DNA of 64,000 nucleotides from Myroides profundi (GCF_000833025.1 NZ_CP010817.1:930001-994000), one strand, 5' to 3'; positions 9,285-17,742 are shown, counted from the first letter of the stretch. The notes: generated by a model not told the origin, from the sequence alone. A program made the numbers and translations.

Positions 9285-9593
9285 TTATATTTTTTTAGAA
9301 AGTACACGATCTAAAGCTTCATCCAGCCTGATTAAACGTTCTACAGCTTTGTTATAACTATCTGTAGTGTCAATTGTTTTTTGTTCGTTTTGTGATGCGA
9401 ACTGTAACGCACACATCGCTAGAACATCTTGCTTATCTCTTACAGCATAGTTTTCCTCAAATTGATGTATCATTAAATCTATCTTCTTCGATGCCGATCG
9501 CAGTCCTTCCTCTTGCGAATAAGCCACCGTTAGTGGATATACTCTATCAGCTATAGATAGTTTTATTTTTAATTGTTCATCTTTTTGACTCAT
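9285..9593 (-). CDS. zapA: Cell division protein ZapA
   Basis: Cytoplasmic FtsZ-associated protein that promotes Z-ring bundling. 102 residues. The N-terminal beta region (KLSIADRVYPLTVAYSQEEGLR) is the typical ZapA head, followed by a helix with KKIDLMIHQFEE and a C-terminal coiled coil (DVLAMCALQFASQ). It lies 7 bases after a small coiled-coil gene on the same strand and directly before 6S RNA. Confidence 0.92.
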   Translation of the reverse strand: MSQKDEQLKIKLSIADRVYPLTVAYSQEEGLRSASKKIDLMIHQFEENYAVRDKQDVLAMCALQFASQNEQKTIDTTDSYNKAVERLIRLDEALDRVLSKKI

Positions 9594-9600
9594 ATTTCTC

Positions 9601-9891
9601 CTATTTTGTGAGATGAGCTATACACTGATCTATCTCTTTAATCAATGAATTTATCTTGAGTTTCGTATCTCTTCTATTCTCTTCACTGCCCAATAGTGAA
9701 TTTGCTAATTGTATCGATTCGTATTTCTTGTAAATAGAGTCTAATTGCTCTTCATTTTTCTGAATCTCTTTTTGAGCTTGCTCCAAACTAGTTTTTAACT
9801 GTTTGTTCTCTGCTTCCAAAACACTTAGCCTTTGCATAAGTTTAGCAAACTTTACCTCTAAAGAATTAATAATATCAGTTAGCTCGCTCAT
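9601..9891 (-). CDS. Small coiled-coil protein upstream of zapA
   Basis: 96 residues, almost entirely heptad-patterned helix (KLMQRLSVLEAENKQLKTSLEQ, then IQKNEEQLDSIYKKYES). No signal peptide or membrane segment. Co-transcribed with zapA (7-base gap) and preceded by a -7 box, so a role as a ZapA partner, like ZapB in gamma-proteobacteria, is plausible. This is an inference from shape and position; I see no clear ZapB homology. Confidence 0.75.
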   Translation of the reverse strand: MSELTDIINSLEVKFAKLMQRLSVLEAENKQLKTSLEQAQKEIQKNEEQLDSIYKKYESIQLANSLLGSEENRRDTKLKINSLIKEIDQCIAHLTK

Positions 9892-9918
9892 TATACTTGT
9901 TATTCACTATCCTTTCAA

Positions 9919-9926
9919 CAAAGTTA
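9919..9926 (-). promoter_or_regulatory. -7 box TAACTTTG for the zapA operon
   Basis: Exact TAnnTTTG 27 bases before the first ATG of the coiled-coil/zapA pair. Confidence 0.5.
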
Positions 9927-10078
9927 CAATTAGTATTTAAATTTAAAAAAGTTTTCTGTAAAAAAAAAGGTTATTTATCTTTTTCTTTAAACAGCTTTTA
10001 GCTATGTGTTTCATTTTTAGCGATAATACTATTTTTTCTAGGGTTATTATGTATTTTAGCAGAAATGTTTTAAAAATT

Positions 10079-11770
10079 ATGAAAGTAAGAATACTACCGA
10101 GTCTTTTTTTAAGTGTATTAGGAACTTTTGCATATGCGCAGAATACCGAACCCTTTGATAGTCCTTTAAATATAAGCATACATGCCTCAGGTAATTTTGG
10201 CGAGTTAAGAGGTACTCATTTCCATACAGGTCTTGATATAAAGACACAGCAGAGAATTGGTTTACCAGTTTATGCTCCAGCAGATGGTTATGTATCTCGT
10301 ATCAAAGTATCGACTTGGGGATACGGTAAGGCTCTGTATATTGATCATCCTAATGGACAGACTACTGTGTATGGGCATTTAGATTCTTATGCTGGTGATA
10401 TTGCTACTCTTGTTTTGAATAGACATTATTCAGAGAAGAACTTTGAGATAGAGATTTTTCCTCGTAAGAATGAAGTATTAGTTAAAAAAGGGCAAATCAT
10501 TGCATATACTGGGAATACAGGAGGATCAGGTGGTCCTCACCTTCACTATGAGATCCGTGACACGAAGACACAGAATATCATTAATCCTTTAAGAGAAGGA
10601 ATGGATAAATTGTTAACAGATACTCAAGCACCTACCGTTAATGGGCTTTATGTATACCCTGTTGGCGATGGAGCTATGGCTAATGATAGTGAGACTCCTC
10701 AGCAGTTATCTTATGTCACACAGACTGATGGTAGTTTTTTAACTTCTTCTGTGAAGGCAAGAGGAGATATTAGTTTTGGAATAGATATTCACGATACCGC
10801 TAATTTTAATACAAATAAGAATGGTGTGTATATGGTAGAGACTTTTGTGAATGGAAAGGCTTTATTTTCTTATAAATTTGATACTTTTTCTTTTTCTGAG
10901 ACGGGTTATGTTAATGCTTTAATTGACTATGAACGCTATGTTTCTACAAAGAAAAAAGTACAAAAACTATTTTATGAGAAATCTTATAACTTATCAGTTT
11001 TAAAAGTAGATCCTACTAAAGGAATTGTCACTGTTAAGAATGGGCAGAACTATAACTATAGTATTGTGTTGTCAGATTATCACGGGAATAAGAAAACGAT
11101 CAATATTCCTGTAGAATATACAGATGCTACTGCTAAAGTGAAGAAGTCAGAAGCAAAAGGAGAATACAAGATAGTTACAGATAGAGATTATATTTTTGAG
11201 AAGAAGAACGTAACAGTGAGTTTTCCTATTAAGACATTTTACAATGACTTTTTGATGGATATGTCTGTAGAAGATGATGTGTTAAAATTACACAAACCTG
11301 TTGTTCCTCTAGCTAAGAATATCCTTGTGTCATTTGACACGTCTTCTATGAATATCTCTAATCGTGATAAAGCATTTATTGCAAGAGTAGATGGAGGTAG
11401 AAGAGATTATTTTAAAACGACTAAGAAAGGTAATTTGTGGTCGATTTATACCAAGAGCTTTGGAGACTATAAGATCTTAGTGGATGAAAAAGCACCTGTT
11501 ATAGAGAAACCAAGTTTCACAGAAGGACAGTGGTTAACTAAAGAATCACAGATCTCTTTCTTGATTAAAGATGATCTATCAGGTATTAATACCATTACAG
11601 GTTTTATCAATGGCAATTGGATATTATTGGATTATGACTACAAGACACGTAAGATTGTTCATAAGTTTAGTGATGGCAAAGTAGTGACAGGTAGAAATGA
11701 TGTAGTTATAAAAGTAAAGGACAATGTAGGAAACGAAGGAGTCTTTGAATCACACTTCTTTAGAGGATAA
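10079..11770 (+). CDS. M23 family metallopeptidase (LytM-like)
   Basis: Exported peptidoglycan hydrolase-type protein. I chose the ATG at 10079 because it begins a good signal peptide (ILPSLFLSVLGTFAYAQ); about 563 residues. The N-terminal half holds the LytM/M23 domain with zinc motifs: HTGLD (first His and Asp, in GTHFHTGLDI) and the HLHYE His-x-His near residue 160 (GGSGGPHLHYEIRD). The remainder is a long beta-rich region without catalytic signatures, ending in an Ig-like segment (VVIKVKDNVGNEG). The metal site is complete, so it is probably active, but an activator role like EnvC/NlpD cannot be excluded. Confidence 0.88.
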   Translation: MKVRILPSLFLSVLGTFAYAQNTEPFDSPLNISIHASGNFGELRGTHFHTGLDIKTQQRIGLPVYAPADGYVSRIKVSTWGYGKALYIDHPNGQTTVYGHLDSYAGDIATLVLNRHYSEKNFEIEIFPRKNEVLVKKGQIIAYTGNTGGSGGPHLHYEIRDTKTQNIINPLREGMDKLLTDTQAPTVNGLYVYPVGDGAMANDSETPQQLSYVTQTDGSFLTSSVKARGDISFGIDIHDTANFNTNKNGVYMVETFVNGKALFSYKFDTFSFSETGYVNALIDYERYVSTKKKVQKLFYEKSYNLSVLKVDPTKGIVTVKNGQNYNYSIVLSDYHGNKKTINIPVEYTDATAKVKKSEAKGEYKIVTDRDYIFEKKNVTVSFPIKTFYNDFLMDMSVEDDVLKLHKPVVPLAKNILVSFDTSSMNISNRDKAFIARVDGGRRDYFKTTKKGNLWSIYTKSFGDYKILVDEKAPVIEKPSFTEGQWLTKESQISFLIKDDLSGINTITGFINGNWILLDYDYKTRKIVHKFSDGKVVTGRNDVVIKVKDNVGNEGVFESHFFRG

Positions 11771-11823
11771 CAGATCTCGTATTATTGTCTATAAAGCTTT
11801 GTTGAAAAAATGCTGAGCTAGTG

Positions 11824-11855
11824 TTGCGTATAGAAACACTAATTATGTATCTTTG
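11824..11855 (+). promoter_or_regulatory. Promoter of the lipoprotein gene
   Basis: TTG at 11824-11826, 21 bases, then TATCTTTG at 11848-11855; both Bacteroidota elements present 20 bases before the ATG. Confidence 0.65.
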
Positions 11856-11874
11856 AAGTATTAAATTTTCTATT

Positions 11875-12633
11875 ATGAAAGTAAGAATAACCCTGTTTTT
11901 AAGCGCATTAGTTTTAGTAACGGCTTGTAAACAAGAAGGCGAAAAACCAAAAGTTATTTATAAAGAAGACGGTACCTCTGCTGCTACGACTGAAGTAGTA
12001 AAAGAAAGAGACCGTTCAGAAGATATTCGCATTGCTGATCTTCCTATTCTGATGGGCAAATCAGATCACCTGATTCATCCTATAGGAGAGATTAGAGTAT
12101 ATAGCTATTCTTCTAAAAGTGGTATGAGTAAAGTAAACCAAACTTCTTATACCGTATCTAACTATGCGCCTTTTGAACTAACAGGGTATCTAGAGAACCT
12201 TATGTTCCAACATAAAGATTCTTTACAGATCAGACCATTAACAGATAAGAAAGTGCAGATACAGAATGTATCTTACCTTAATACAATAGCAGAGAAGACA
12301 AAGAAGAATATATTAGTATATAGCTTATTCGATGCAGATACGAATAGAGATGGTAAGGTAGACTCTAATGATATCAAGACCTTGTATATTAGTAGGGGAG
12401 ATGGTACACACTTTAAAAAGTTAAGTGCTGATCTGCATGAACTGTTAGATTGGACAGTTATTGATAGTCAGAATAGATTGTACTTTAGAACAATAGAAGA
12501 TATCAATAAGAATGGTGCTTTTGACAAAGATGATAATGTAAACTACTACTATATTGACTTGTTGAGTAAAGATTGGGAAGTCATCAGTTATGACCCACTT
12601 CATATCAATGCAGAAATAGAAGTAGATAAATAA
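11875..12633 (+). CDS. Lipoprotein with EF-hand-like calcium loops
   Basis: 252 residues. Type II signal peptide with lipobox LVTAC, so lipid-anchored in the envelope. The mature part has no family I can name. It carries two Asp-rich loops, DADTNRDGKVDSND and DINKNGAFDKDDN, which match the EF-hand/dockerin-type calcium-binding pattern. A beta-rich region with YISRGDGTHFKKLS lies between them. It has its own promoter and a terminator, so it is monocistronic. Function unknown. Confidence 0.85.
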   Translation: MKVRITLFLSALVLVTACKQEGEKPKVIYKEDGTSAATTEVVKERDRSEDIRIADLPILMGKSDHLIHPIGEIRVYSYSSKSGMSKVNQTSYTVSNYAPFELTGYLENLMFQHKDSLQIRPLTDKKVQIQNVSYLNTIAEKTKKNILVYSLFDADTNRDGKVDSNDIKTLYISRGDGTHFKKLSADLHELLDWTVIDSQNRLYFRTIEDINKNGAFDKDDNVNYYYIDLLSKDWEVISYDPLHINAEIEVDK

Positions 12634-12636
12634 AAA

Positions 12637-12666
12637 CAAAACTCGTGAATTACTTCACGAGTTTTC
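12637..12666. terminator. Bidirectional terminator
   Basis: AAAACTCGTGAA and TTCACGAGTTTT with a 4-base loop between the convergent lipoprotein and SRPBCC genes. Confidence 0.85.
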
Positions 12667-13083
12667 TTATGCCTTTTCAGCTCTGATTTTTAAAGCGATA
12701 TTCATAGCTTCAAAACCTTGTAGAGTTTCGGTTTGTAGTTTCTTTTTGAATAGGGGAACTAATATTCCACTGAAATCCTCTCTATGTATAAATAAACAAT
12801 GTTGCTCATCTAGCTGTTGTATTTCGAATTGATGATGTCCATCGAATATCCCTTTTATTCCTAATTTTCCTTTCCAACTAAGGAGTTGTTCTTTTTTATT
12901 TGTTAGAATTATAGGCTTAAACTTCATCGTAGGCAGGCTAATTTTGATTTGTCTTCCTACTATTGGCTTACCTGTGATGGATAGTATAAAAGGATTCCAT
13001 TCAGGATATTCAGAGAAGTTCATTAATACTTGCCATATTGCTTCCTTCGTAGCTTTAATTGTGATACTCGTTTCTATTGTCAT
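12667..13083 (-). CDS. SRPBCC (START-like) family protein
   Basis: 138 residues. Starts with ITIKATKEAIWQVLMNFSEYPEWNPF, the hallmark of polyketide-cyclase/START-like folds that bind hydrophobic ligands in a deep cavity. The end, LQTETLQGFEAMNIALK, is the long C-terminal helix. Cytoplasmic, no signal peptide. Ligand unknown. It stands apart from the cob genes upstream by about 87 bases. Confidence 0.85.
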   Translation of the reverse strand: MTIETSITIKATKEAIWQVLMNFSEYPEWNPFILSITGKPIVGRQIKISLPTMKFKPIILTNKKEQLLSWKGKLGIKGIFDGHHQFEIQQLDEQHCLFIHREDFSGILVPLFKKKLQTETLQGFEAMNIALKIRAEKA

Positions 13084-13169
13084 AAGATTGTAAATTAGAT
13101 AGACAAAGGTTGTATATCTCTATTTATCACCTCTTGACATTTATCAAGAAAAGTAATCAAGTAAGGGAG

Positions 13170-13730
13170 CTAGGCTTTCTGTAGAATAAAGTCATCCTGA
13201 GTAGTGGCTCCTAGATTAAAGTGAAAGACCTCATTATAATCCACAGGTACTTTAAAGGTGTTGTTGATTGGAGTTTGTAATAGGTAGTTCCACATACACC
13301 TTATTGGTCCTGCATGAGTGACTAGTAATACTTTTTTGTGATCTGTTGTTCTCAATTCATCTAAGAAAGAAGACACTCTATCTTGTACCATAGATAAGTT
13401 CTCTCCGTAAGGAGGACAAGTTTGTGCGAGGTTGTCCATCCAGTTTTGTAATTCATCTTTTGGTATTTCGTCCCACTTCTTCATCTCCCATTCTCCGAAG
13501 TTCATCTCTAAGAGTCTGTCATCCGTAGAGTACCACTGAGAGAAGTGATCCGCTATAAAAGTACACCTCTTTAGAGGACTAGAGATGACCGTGTCGATGT
13601 CATTTGGGATTTTATCTCTGAAGGTAGTTATTTCATCAGGATAGTCATTGAGTAGATTGACATCAGTCTGTCCATAACAGTGGCCAGGGGGAACGTCTAC
13701 TTTCGTATGACGGATTACAAAAATTTCCAT
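13170..13730 (-). CDS. cobC: Alpha-ribazole phosphatase (histidine phosphatase family)
   Basis: 186 residues. The N-terminal VIRHTKVDVPPGHCYGQTD carries the phosphohistidine RHx motif and is typical of CobC rather than glycolytic mutases. The second catalytic His is in VTHAGPIRCMW. In cobalamin assembly it removes the 5' phosphate of alpha-ribazole phosphate or cobalamin phosphate. It overlaps the end of cobS by 16 bases and closes the cobT-cobS-cobC operon, which supports the specific assignment over a generic phosphatase. Confidence 0.88.
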   Translation of the reverse strand: MEIFVIRHTKVDVPPGHCYGQTDVNLLNDYPDEITTFRDKIPNDIDTVISSPLKRCTFIADHFSQWYSTDDRLLEMNFGEWEMKKWDEIPKDELQNWMDNLAQTCPPYGENLSMVQDRVSSFLDELRTTDHKKVLLVTHAGPIRCMWNYLLQTPINNTFKVPVDYNEVFHFNLGATTQDDFILQKA

Positions 13731-14491
13731 AGTGTTAGTGTTGTTAAGTAAAATAAGACTTCACATATCTGCTGTATTGTGCCGAGACAGTCACCAGTGT
13801 ATCCGCCTATGTGTTTTTTAAAGTACATCGTCAGGTACATTTTACCAATGTAGCTAACAAAAAAAGCTATAATCAATAACCAGTTGTCAAATAGGATGTA
13901 AGGGACGATCGCTAGAATCAGAGAAAACAGTAAGGATGAATAAGACAGCTTTTGATTAGCCATCGGTTTAGATTTACTGTCATCTGTATCTCTTACATAT
14001 CGATGAGTATAGATAGCTGTAGCAGCGTGAAATCTACTCGTGATATGCCCATTTAGCATCACTACAAGCAAAAAGGAAGTAGATAACTCGGTAATATTAT
14101 GCAAGGCAAGAAACTTCAACAGAAGTAATAAGACAATACCGATGACACCATACGCTCCTATACGGCTATCTTTCATAATCGTCATAATCTTCTCCTTGCC
14201 ATATCCACCGCCAAAAGAATCACAGACATCTGTAAATCCATCTTCATGAAATGCCCCAGTCAGTAATACTGTACTCACCATAGAGAGTACGATAGCTATA
14301 TCTGCAGAGAATAAATAGGAGGTAGCCCAATAGACGAGTATTGCCATACCACCTACTAGATAACCTATCAGAGGAAAATATTTCTGAGACTTATTCATGA
14401 TCTCATGGCTATAAGGTACTTTAAAAGGAATAGGTATTCTCGTAAAGAACATGACAGCTGTCAGAAAGTAAGTGAGTTCTTTTCGGATCAT
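13715..14491 (-). CDS. cobS: Adenosylcobinamide-GDP ribazoletransferase
   Basis: Integral membrane cobalamin synthase joining AdoCbi-GDP to alpha-ribazole. 258 residues with about six hydrophobic segments. The family signature GAFHEDGFTDVCDSFGGGYGKEK (Asp-rich, metal-binding) lies near residue 80, and GGYTGDCLGTIQQ near residue 225 is the second conserved motif. The ATG overlaps the cobT stop (4 bases), and cobC starts inside its end. Confidence 0.95.
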   Translation of the reverse strand: MIRKELTYFLTAVMFFTRIPIPFKVPYSHEIMNKSQKYFPLIGYLVGGMAILVYWATSYLFSADIAIVLSMVSTVLLTGAFHEDGFTDVCDSFGGGYGKEKIMTIMKDSRIGAYGVIGIVLLLLLKFLALHNITELSTSFLLVVMLNGHITSRFHAATAIYTHRYVRDTDDSKSKPMANQKLSYSSLLFSLILAIVPYILFDNWLLIIAFFVSYIGKMYLTMYFKKHIGGYTGDCLGTIQQICEVLFYLTTLTLWKFL

Positions 14492-15492
14492 TTGTTAGAA
14501 ACATTTGCAGATTCGAAACTAGCCATTTCGTTTAAGAATGCGACAGCACTCTGTATAAGAGGATATGCTAGTGCACACCCAGTACCTTCTCCTAAGCGTA
14601 AGTTCATATCTAGAATTGCCTGTTCATTAAAAGAGCGAATCAATAAGTGATGACCTATCTCATCAGATTTATGGCAGAAGATTGCGTTATCAGTTATTTT
14701 TGGCTCTAAGTTAGCCGCGCATAAGAATGCACTCGATGCGATAAAGCCGTCTACTAATATGATCATATTATGTCTGTAAGCTTCTAGCATAGCAGCACAC
14801 ATCTGAGCGATCTCGTATCCTCCATATTGTTCTAGAGCATCTTTCGCATTCGCAGGTTTTGGATGAGTATTGATGATATTGGTAAGGATTTCTTTTTTTC
14901 TTTTTAACCCTTCATCATCTAGACCAGTTCCTCTCCCTACACATTTATCTATAGGTAGGTCTAATAGAGAACTCATCAGTAAAGAAGCAGAAGAAGTATT
15001 CCCTATTCCCATTTCTCCGAATCCTATAATATTAGTTCCTGTTGCAGCGATATCTCTCACTATTTGCTCTCCAGAACTGAAGCAGAACGCTAGTTCATCT
15101 TTAGTTATAGCAGGACCGGAGATCATATTATGTGTACCGTGACCAGCTTTAGCTTGGATTAAGTCAGGATGAGGGGCAAAGTCTTTACTCACACCAGCAT
15201 CTACTACTTTTAGATTGATGTTATGTTGCTTACAGAATACATTGATTGCAGCACCGTGATTTAGAAAGTTAAGCACCATCTGATAAGTGACTTCAGTAGG
15301 ATAAGCACTCACACCTTCTTTTGCTAACCCATGATCAGCCGCGAAGACGATGATGGTAGGAGCTACTAGATTAGGTGTTAGGGTCTGTTGTACCTTTCCT
15401 ATTTTATAAGCTATCTTTTCTAATAGTCCTAATGCTTGTAGAGGTTTTGTCTTTAAGTCTATCTTCGTTTGTAGTTGTTGTTCAAAATTCAT
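14488..15492 (-). CDS. cobT: Nicotinate-nucleotide-dimethylbenzimidazole phosphoribosyltransferase
   Basis: Activates the lower-ligand base of cobalamin as alpha-ribazole phosphate. About 334 residues, standard length. Motifs: FAADHGLAKEGVSAYP near residue 57, GFGEMGIGNTSSAS in the middle, the VGRGTGLDDEGLKRK loop, and LRLGEGTGCALA with the catalytic Glu near the end. The ATG at 15492 is preferred; a GTG 21 bases upstream sits at the likely transcription start. First gene of cobT-cobS-cobC. No cobU or corrinoid uptake gene is nearby, and I see no cobalamin riboswitch. Confidence 0.95.
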   Translation of the reverse strand: MNFEQQLQTKIDLKTKPLQALGLLEKIAYKIGKVQQTLTPNLVAPTIIVFAADHGLAKEGVSAYPTEVTYQMVLNFLNHGAAINVFCKQHNINLKVVDAGVSKDFAPHPDLIQAKAGHGTHNMISGPAITKDELAFCFSSGEQIVRDIAATGTNIIGFGEMGIGNTSSASLLMSSLLDLPIDKCVGRGTGLDDEGLKRKKEILTNIINTHPKPANAKDALEQYGGYEIAQMCAAMLEAYRHNMIILVDGFIASSAFLCAANLEPKITDNAIFCHKSDEIGHHLLIRSFNEQAILDMNLRLGEGTGCALAYPLIQSAVAFLNEMASFESANVSNK

Positions 15493-15514
15493 TTTTATAG
15501 TGTTTTGGTTCACA

Positions 15515-15522
15515 CAAATATA
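15515..15522 (-). promoter_or_regulatory. -7 box TATATTTG for cobTSC
   Basis: Exact TAnnTTTG 22 bases before the cobT ATG; the implied start of transcription excludes the upstream GTG as initiation codon. Confidence 0.6.
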
Positions 15523-15576
15523 GCAGAATTAGTATAGTTACCACAACGAAGAAGAAGGTTGGTTTAAATAACTTGA

Positions 15577-16161
15577 TTATCGAGGTTTTGTTGTTTTTTT
15601 TCTTATTCTACTCAGTGTTTCGGGTGTCATACCTAGCATAGATGCGATATACTGATGAGGCACTTCATTAAATAAGAAACCGAGTTGCTCCATGAAGTGT
15701 AGGTAGCGCTGCTCTGCTGTTAAAGAGATGAATTGAAATATTCTATTTTCCATCTGTGTGAAGCAATGACCGATGAAGTATCTTTCTTTTTCTGCCCAAT
15801 TAGGGATTTGTTTTGCTAACGTCTTGTATTCTGTAGAGGTAATCTGTAATGCTGTGACAGGCGTAAGAGCCTCTATTGTCCACTTAATAGGAGCGTCAAA
15901 TAACCAATTAGACAGATCAGTCATAAAGTAGCCCGCTCCACTGATCCACTGTGTGACCTCTTTATCATCTACTATAGCATAGATACGGATATACCCTTCT
16001 GTGATATAGTATAGAGGAGCACTCTTCTGAAGTGGAGTGATAATAGTCTCACCTCTATTGAATTGTATAGAAGAGAATAGTCCTTCTGCTATAGAAGTTT
16101 CTTCTGTAGAGAGTTGTAAGGATTGTTGTAATTGAATAGCTAATGACATAGATATAAACAT
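15577..16161 (-). CDS. Crp/Fnr family transcriptional regulator
   Basis: 194 residues. Cyclic-nucleotide-binding-type beta roll at about residues 15-115 (FNRGETIITPLQKSAPLYYITEGYIRIYA) and a C-terminal winged-helix motif (VPHQYIASMLGMTPETLSRIRKK). The Arg-Ala phosphate-binding pair of true cAMP receptors is not evident, and there are no Fe-S cysteines, so the effector is unknown. Many flavobacterial members of this group act as single-gene stress or efflux regulators. A second ATG at 16149 is an equally reasonable start. It directly follows a DUF4369 gene but is separated by a terminator. Confidence 0.87.
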   Translation of the reverse strand: MFISMSLAIQLQQSLQLSTEETSIAEGLFSSIQFNRGETIITPLQKSAPLYYITEGYIRIYAIVDDKEVTQWISGAGYFMTDLSNWLFDAPIKWTIEALTPVTALQITSTEYKTLAKQIPNWAEKERYFIGHCFTQMENRIFQFISLTAEQRYLHFMEQLGFLFNEVPHQYIASMLGMTPETLSRIRKKTTKPR

Positions 16162-16162
16162 A

Positions 16163-16192
16163 CAAAAAAAAACGCCTTATAGGCGTTTTTTG
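16163..16192 (-). terminator. Terminator after the DUF4369 gene
   Basis: AACGCCT/AGGCGTT with a 3-base loop; A-rich on one side, T-rich on the other, so active on either strand. Confidence 0.8.
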
Positions 16193-16193
16193 A

Positions 16194-16955
16194 TTATTCT
16201 TGAACTTCAGTAGTTGTATTCTGAGTAGTCGTCACTTGTGCTTCTGATTCTTTTCTCTCTTTGATATACTCATTAAGTTGCTTTCCGTATTTACGAGAAG
16301 TTACTTCAGGAGATAGAGAGTTATAGATCGTATCTAATAACTTAGTATGAGCATTGTATAAATCTGTCAATGCGATATAAGGACTCGCATCAGAGTCTTT
16401 ATGATTAATAGCAAAGTTTACAGCATTAAGATACTTTCTGATTGTAAGTTTCTTAGATAGATTATTAAGGCTATCTTTTTTAGCTGTGTTTTGTTCTTTT
16501 TCAGCATTAAAGATGTCTACTAATAAACCATTCTGTTTATCGATGATTAAAGAACGTGTTTTTAAGTATTCATCATACACCTCTTGAGACTTTGATCCTG
16601 TAACTTTAGCATCGTTATAGAAGTTCTTAAGAGTCGTGTTGATCGTCATCTGTCCTGGCTCTGCGAAGAACATAATTTGATTATCCTGAGAGTTAGAATG
16701 ACCACGGTCTAAGGTTAAATAGAATACTTCAGGAGAGTCAATATTTAAGTCAAACTTAAAGTTAGCATCTCCTTTTACATTTAATGAATCTATTGCTTTA
16801 AATACAGTATCTTGAATCTGAAATAGGTATAACTTACCTTGTTTAAATCCATCTACTTTACCTGTAACAGTAAGGTTGCCTTTAGTTTCCTCTTTATTAC
16901 AAGACACGAATAACGCTCCAGTAGCAAGTAAAAGAGCACAAACAATTTTTTTCAT
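16194..16955 (-). CDS. DUF4369 domain lipoprotein
   Basis: 253 residues. Signal peptide with lipobox LFVSC (Cys 19). The DUF4369 domain at about residues 26-120 (LTVTGKVDGFKQGKLYLFQIQD) is the N-terminal beta domain often fused to thioredoxin-like folds in Bacteroidota. Here no CxxC or thioredoxin domain follows, only a helical region and a Glu/Thr/Gln-rich tail. Probably periplasm-facing. It lies 4 bases after ybaB and is probably co-transcribed with it. Function unknown. Confidence 0.85.
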   Translation of the reverse strand: MKKIVCALLLATGALFVSCNKEETKGNLTVTGKVDGFKQGKLYLFQIQDTVFKAIDSLNVKGDANFKFDLNIDSPEVFYLTLDRGHSNSQDNQIMFFAEPGQMTINTTLKNFYNDAKVTGSKSQEVYDEYLKTRSLIIDKQNGLLVDIFNAEKEQNTAKKDSLNNLSKKLTIRKYLNAVNFAINHKDSDASPYIALTDLYNAHTKLLDTIYNSLSPEVTSRKYGKQLNEYIKERKESEAQVTTTQNTTTEVQE

Positions 16956-16959
16956 AATA

Positions 16960-17283
16960 TTATTTAAATAGATCTAGTCCAGGGATATTCGGCATTCCAT
17001 CTTTAGCTGCCGCAGCTAATTCTGCTTCATTGATAGCAGACGCTTTTTCGATAGCACGGTTAAGTACCATGACTAAGTAGTCTTCTAGTTGTTCTTTGTC
17101 CTCCATTAGTTCATCACTGATAGATAAAGAACGAATAGTTCTATTAGCAGTCATCGTCACTTGTAGTAACCCATCATTACTCTGATCATCTACTAATACG
17201 GTGTCTAATCTCTTCTTTGTTTCTTCTATCTTAGCTTGGGTCTCTTGTAGTTTACCCATCATGCCCATTAAGTCTCCAAACAT
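16960..17283 (-). CDS. YbaB/EbfC nucleoid-associated protein
   Basis: 107 residues, family length. N-terminal Met/Gly-rich start ([21 protein letters not shown]), a helix, then beta strands with [14 protein letters not shown] and a C-terminal long helix ending in Ala-rich [12 protein letters not shown], the conserved YbaB tail. Cytoplasmic dimer that binds DNA without strong specificity. Usually next to recR or dnaX; here it heads a pair with a DUF4369 lipoprotein. Confidence 0.93.
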   Translation of the reverse strand: MFGDLMGMMGKLQETQAKIEETKKRLDTVLVDDQSNDGLLQVTMTANRTIRSLSISDELMEDKEQLEDYLVMVLNRAIEKASAINEAELAAAAKDGMPNIPGLDLFK

Positions 17284-17308
17284 GTTTAATACATTTTAGT
17301 TAGTGGCG

Positions 17309-17316
17309 CAAAAATA
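17309..17316 (-). promoter_or_regulatory. -7 box TATTTTTG for ybaB
   Basis: Exact TAnnTTTG 26 bases before the ybaB ATG. Confidence 0.5.
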
Positions 17317-17440
17317 TTAAAATCTTTTTAAGATAAATGATTTTGTTATAGAATAGTTAATAACAACTGATGGATATTCTATATTATAATAGTGTATGAG
17401 GGTATCTATCACTATCAAAATGCAGTAGTCAAACGGATAT

Positions 17441-17514
17441 AAAAAAAGTGACCTAGTTATTTGGGGGTAACTAGGTCACTTAAGAAAAAGAAAGTTTTGT
17501 TGTTTTTGTTGTGA
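17441..17514 (-). ncRNA. Candidate small RNA, sigma-54-type promoter to strong terminator
   Basis: No gene lies upstream of a perfect 14-bp terminator hairpin read on the minus strand (AAGTGACCTAGTTA at 17446-17459 with its complement at 17468-17481, then seven T). Reading back, the 5' region is unstructured and A/C-rich (ACAACAAAAACAACAAAAC), then comes a TTGGCACG-N-TGT promoter-like element. The predicted transcript is about 75 nt: an unpaired head able to base-pair with mRNAs plus a stable 3' hairpin. No RBS or open frame fits. The 5' end is inferred from promoter spacing. Confidence 0.6.
17446..17481 (-). terminator. Orphan terminator, minus strand
   Basis: Perfect 14-bp stem, 8-base loop, T7 only on the minus-strand 3' side, so it does not serve a plus-strand transcript. 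Confidence 0.85.
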
Positions 17515-17523
17515 TACGTAATT

Positions 17524-17540
17524 TACATATATCGTGCCAA
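17524..17540 (-). promoter_or_regulatory. Sigma-54-like promoter (-24/-12)
   Basis: On the minus strand TTGGCACG (17540-17533) followed by ATATATGTA. The GG (17538-17537) is exactly ten bases from the G of the -12 dinucleotide (17526), the sigma-54 spacing; the -12 C is T here. Confidence 0.55.
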
Positions 17541-17742
17541 AAAATATAAATACATGAAAATTTATGTTTTTTATTGAGATAATAAGTTGCTTATTTTTCT
17601 TTAAGTAGTTAATATGTCTTTTAAATAAAGGGATTAGAGAAGGTAAAGTATTTTATCAACACAGGTGGTGTAGGTATGATCTTTGTGTAGAAAAGTACAA
17701 TAAACTTAATCTAGGTCAAGTCTAGTAGAAGAGAATTAGTTC

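Noticed and set aside
15490..15576. Cobalamin riboswitch upstream of cobT
   Set aside because: Only about 85 bases separate cobT from the regulator gene and no B12-box-like sequence is seen.
16163..16192. Attenuator for the Crp-type regulator
   Set aside because: The hairpin ends the DUF4369 gene just before the regulator; no leader peptide or alternative pairing is evident.
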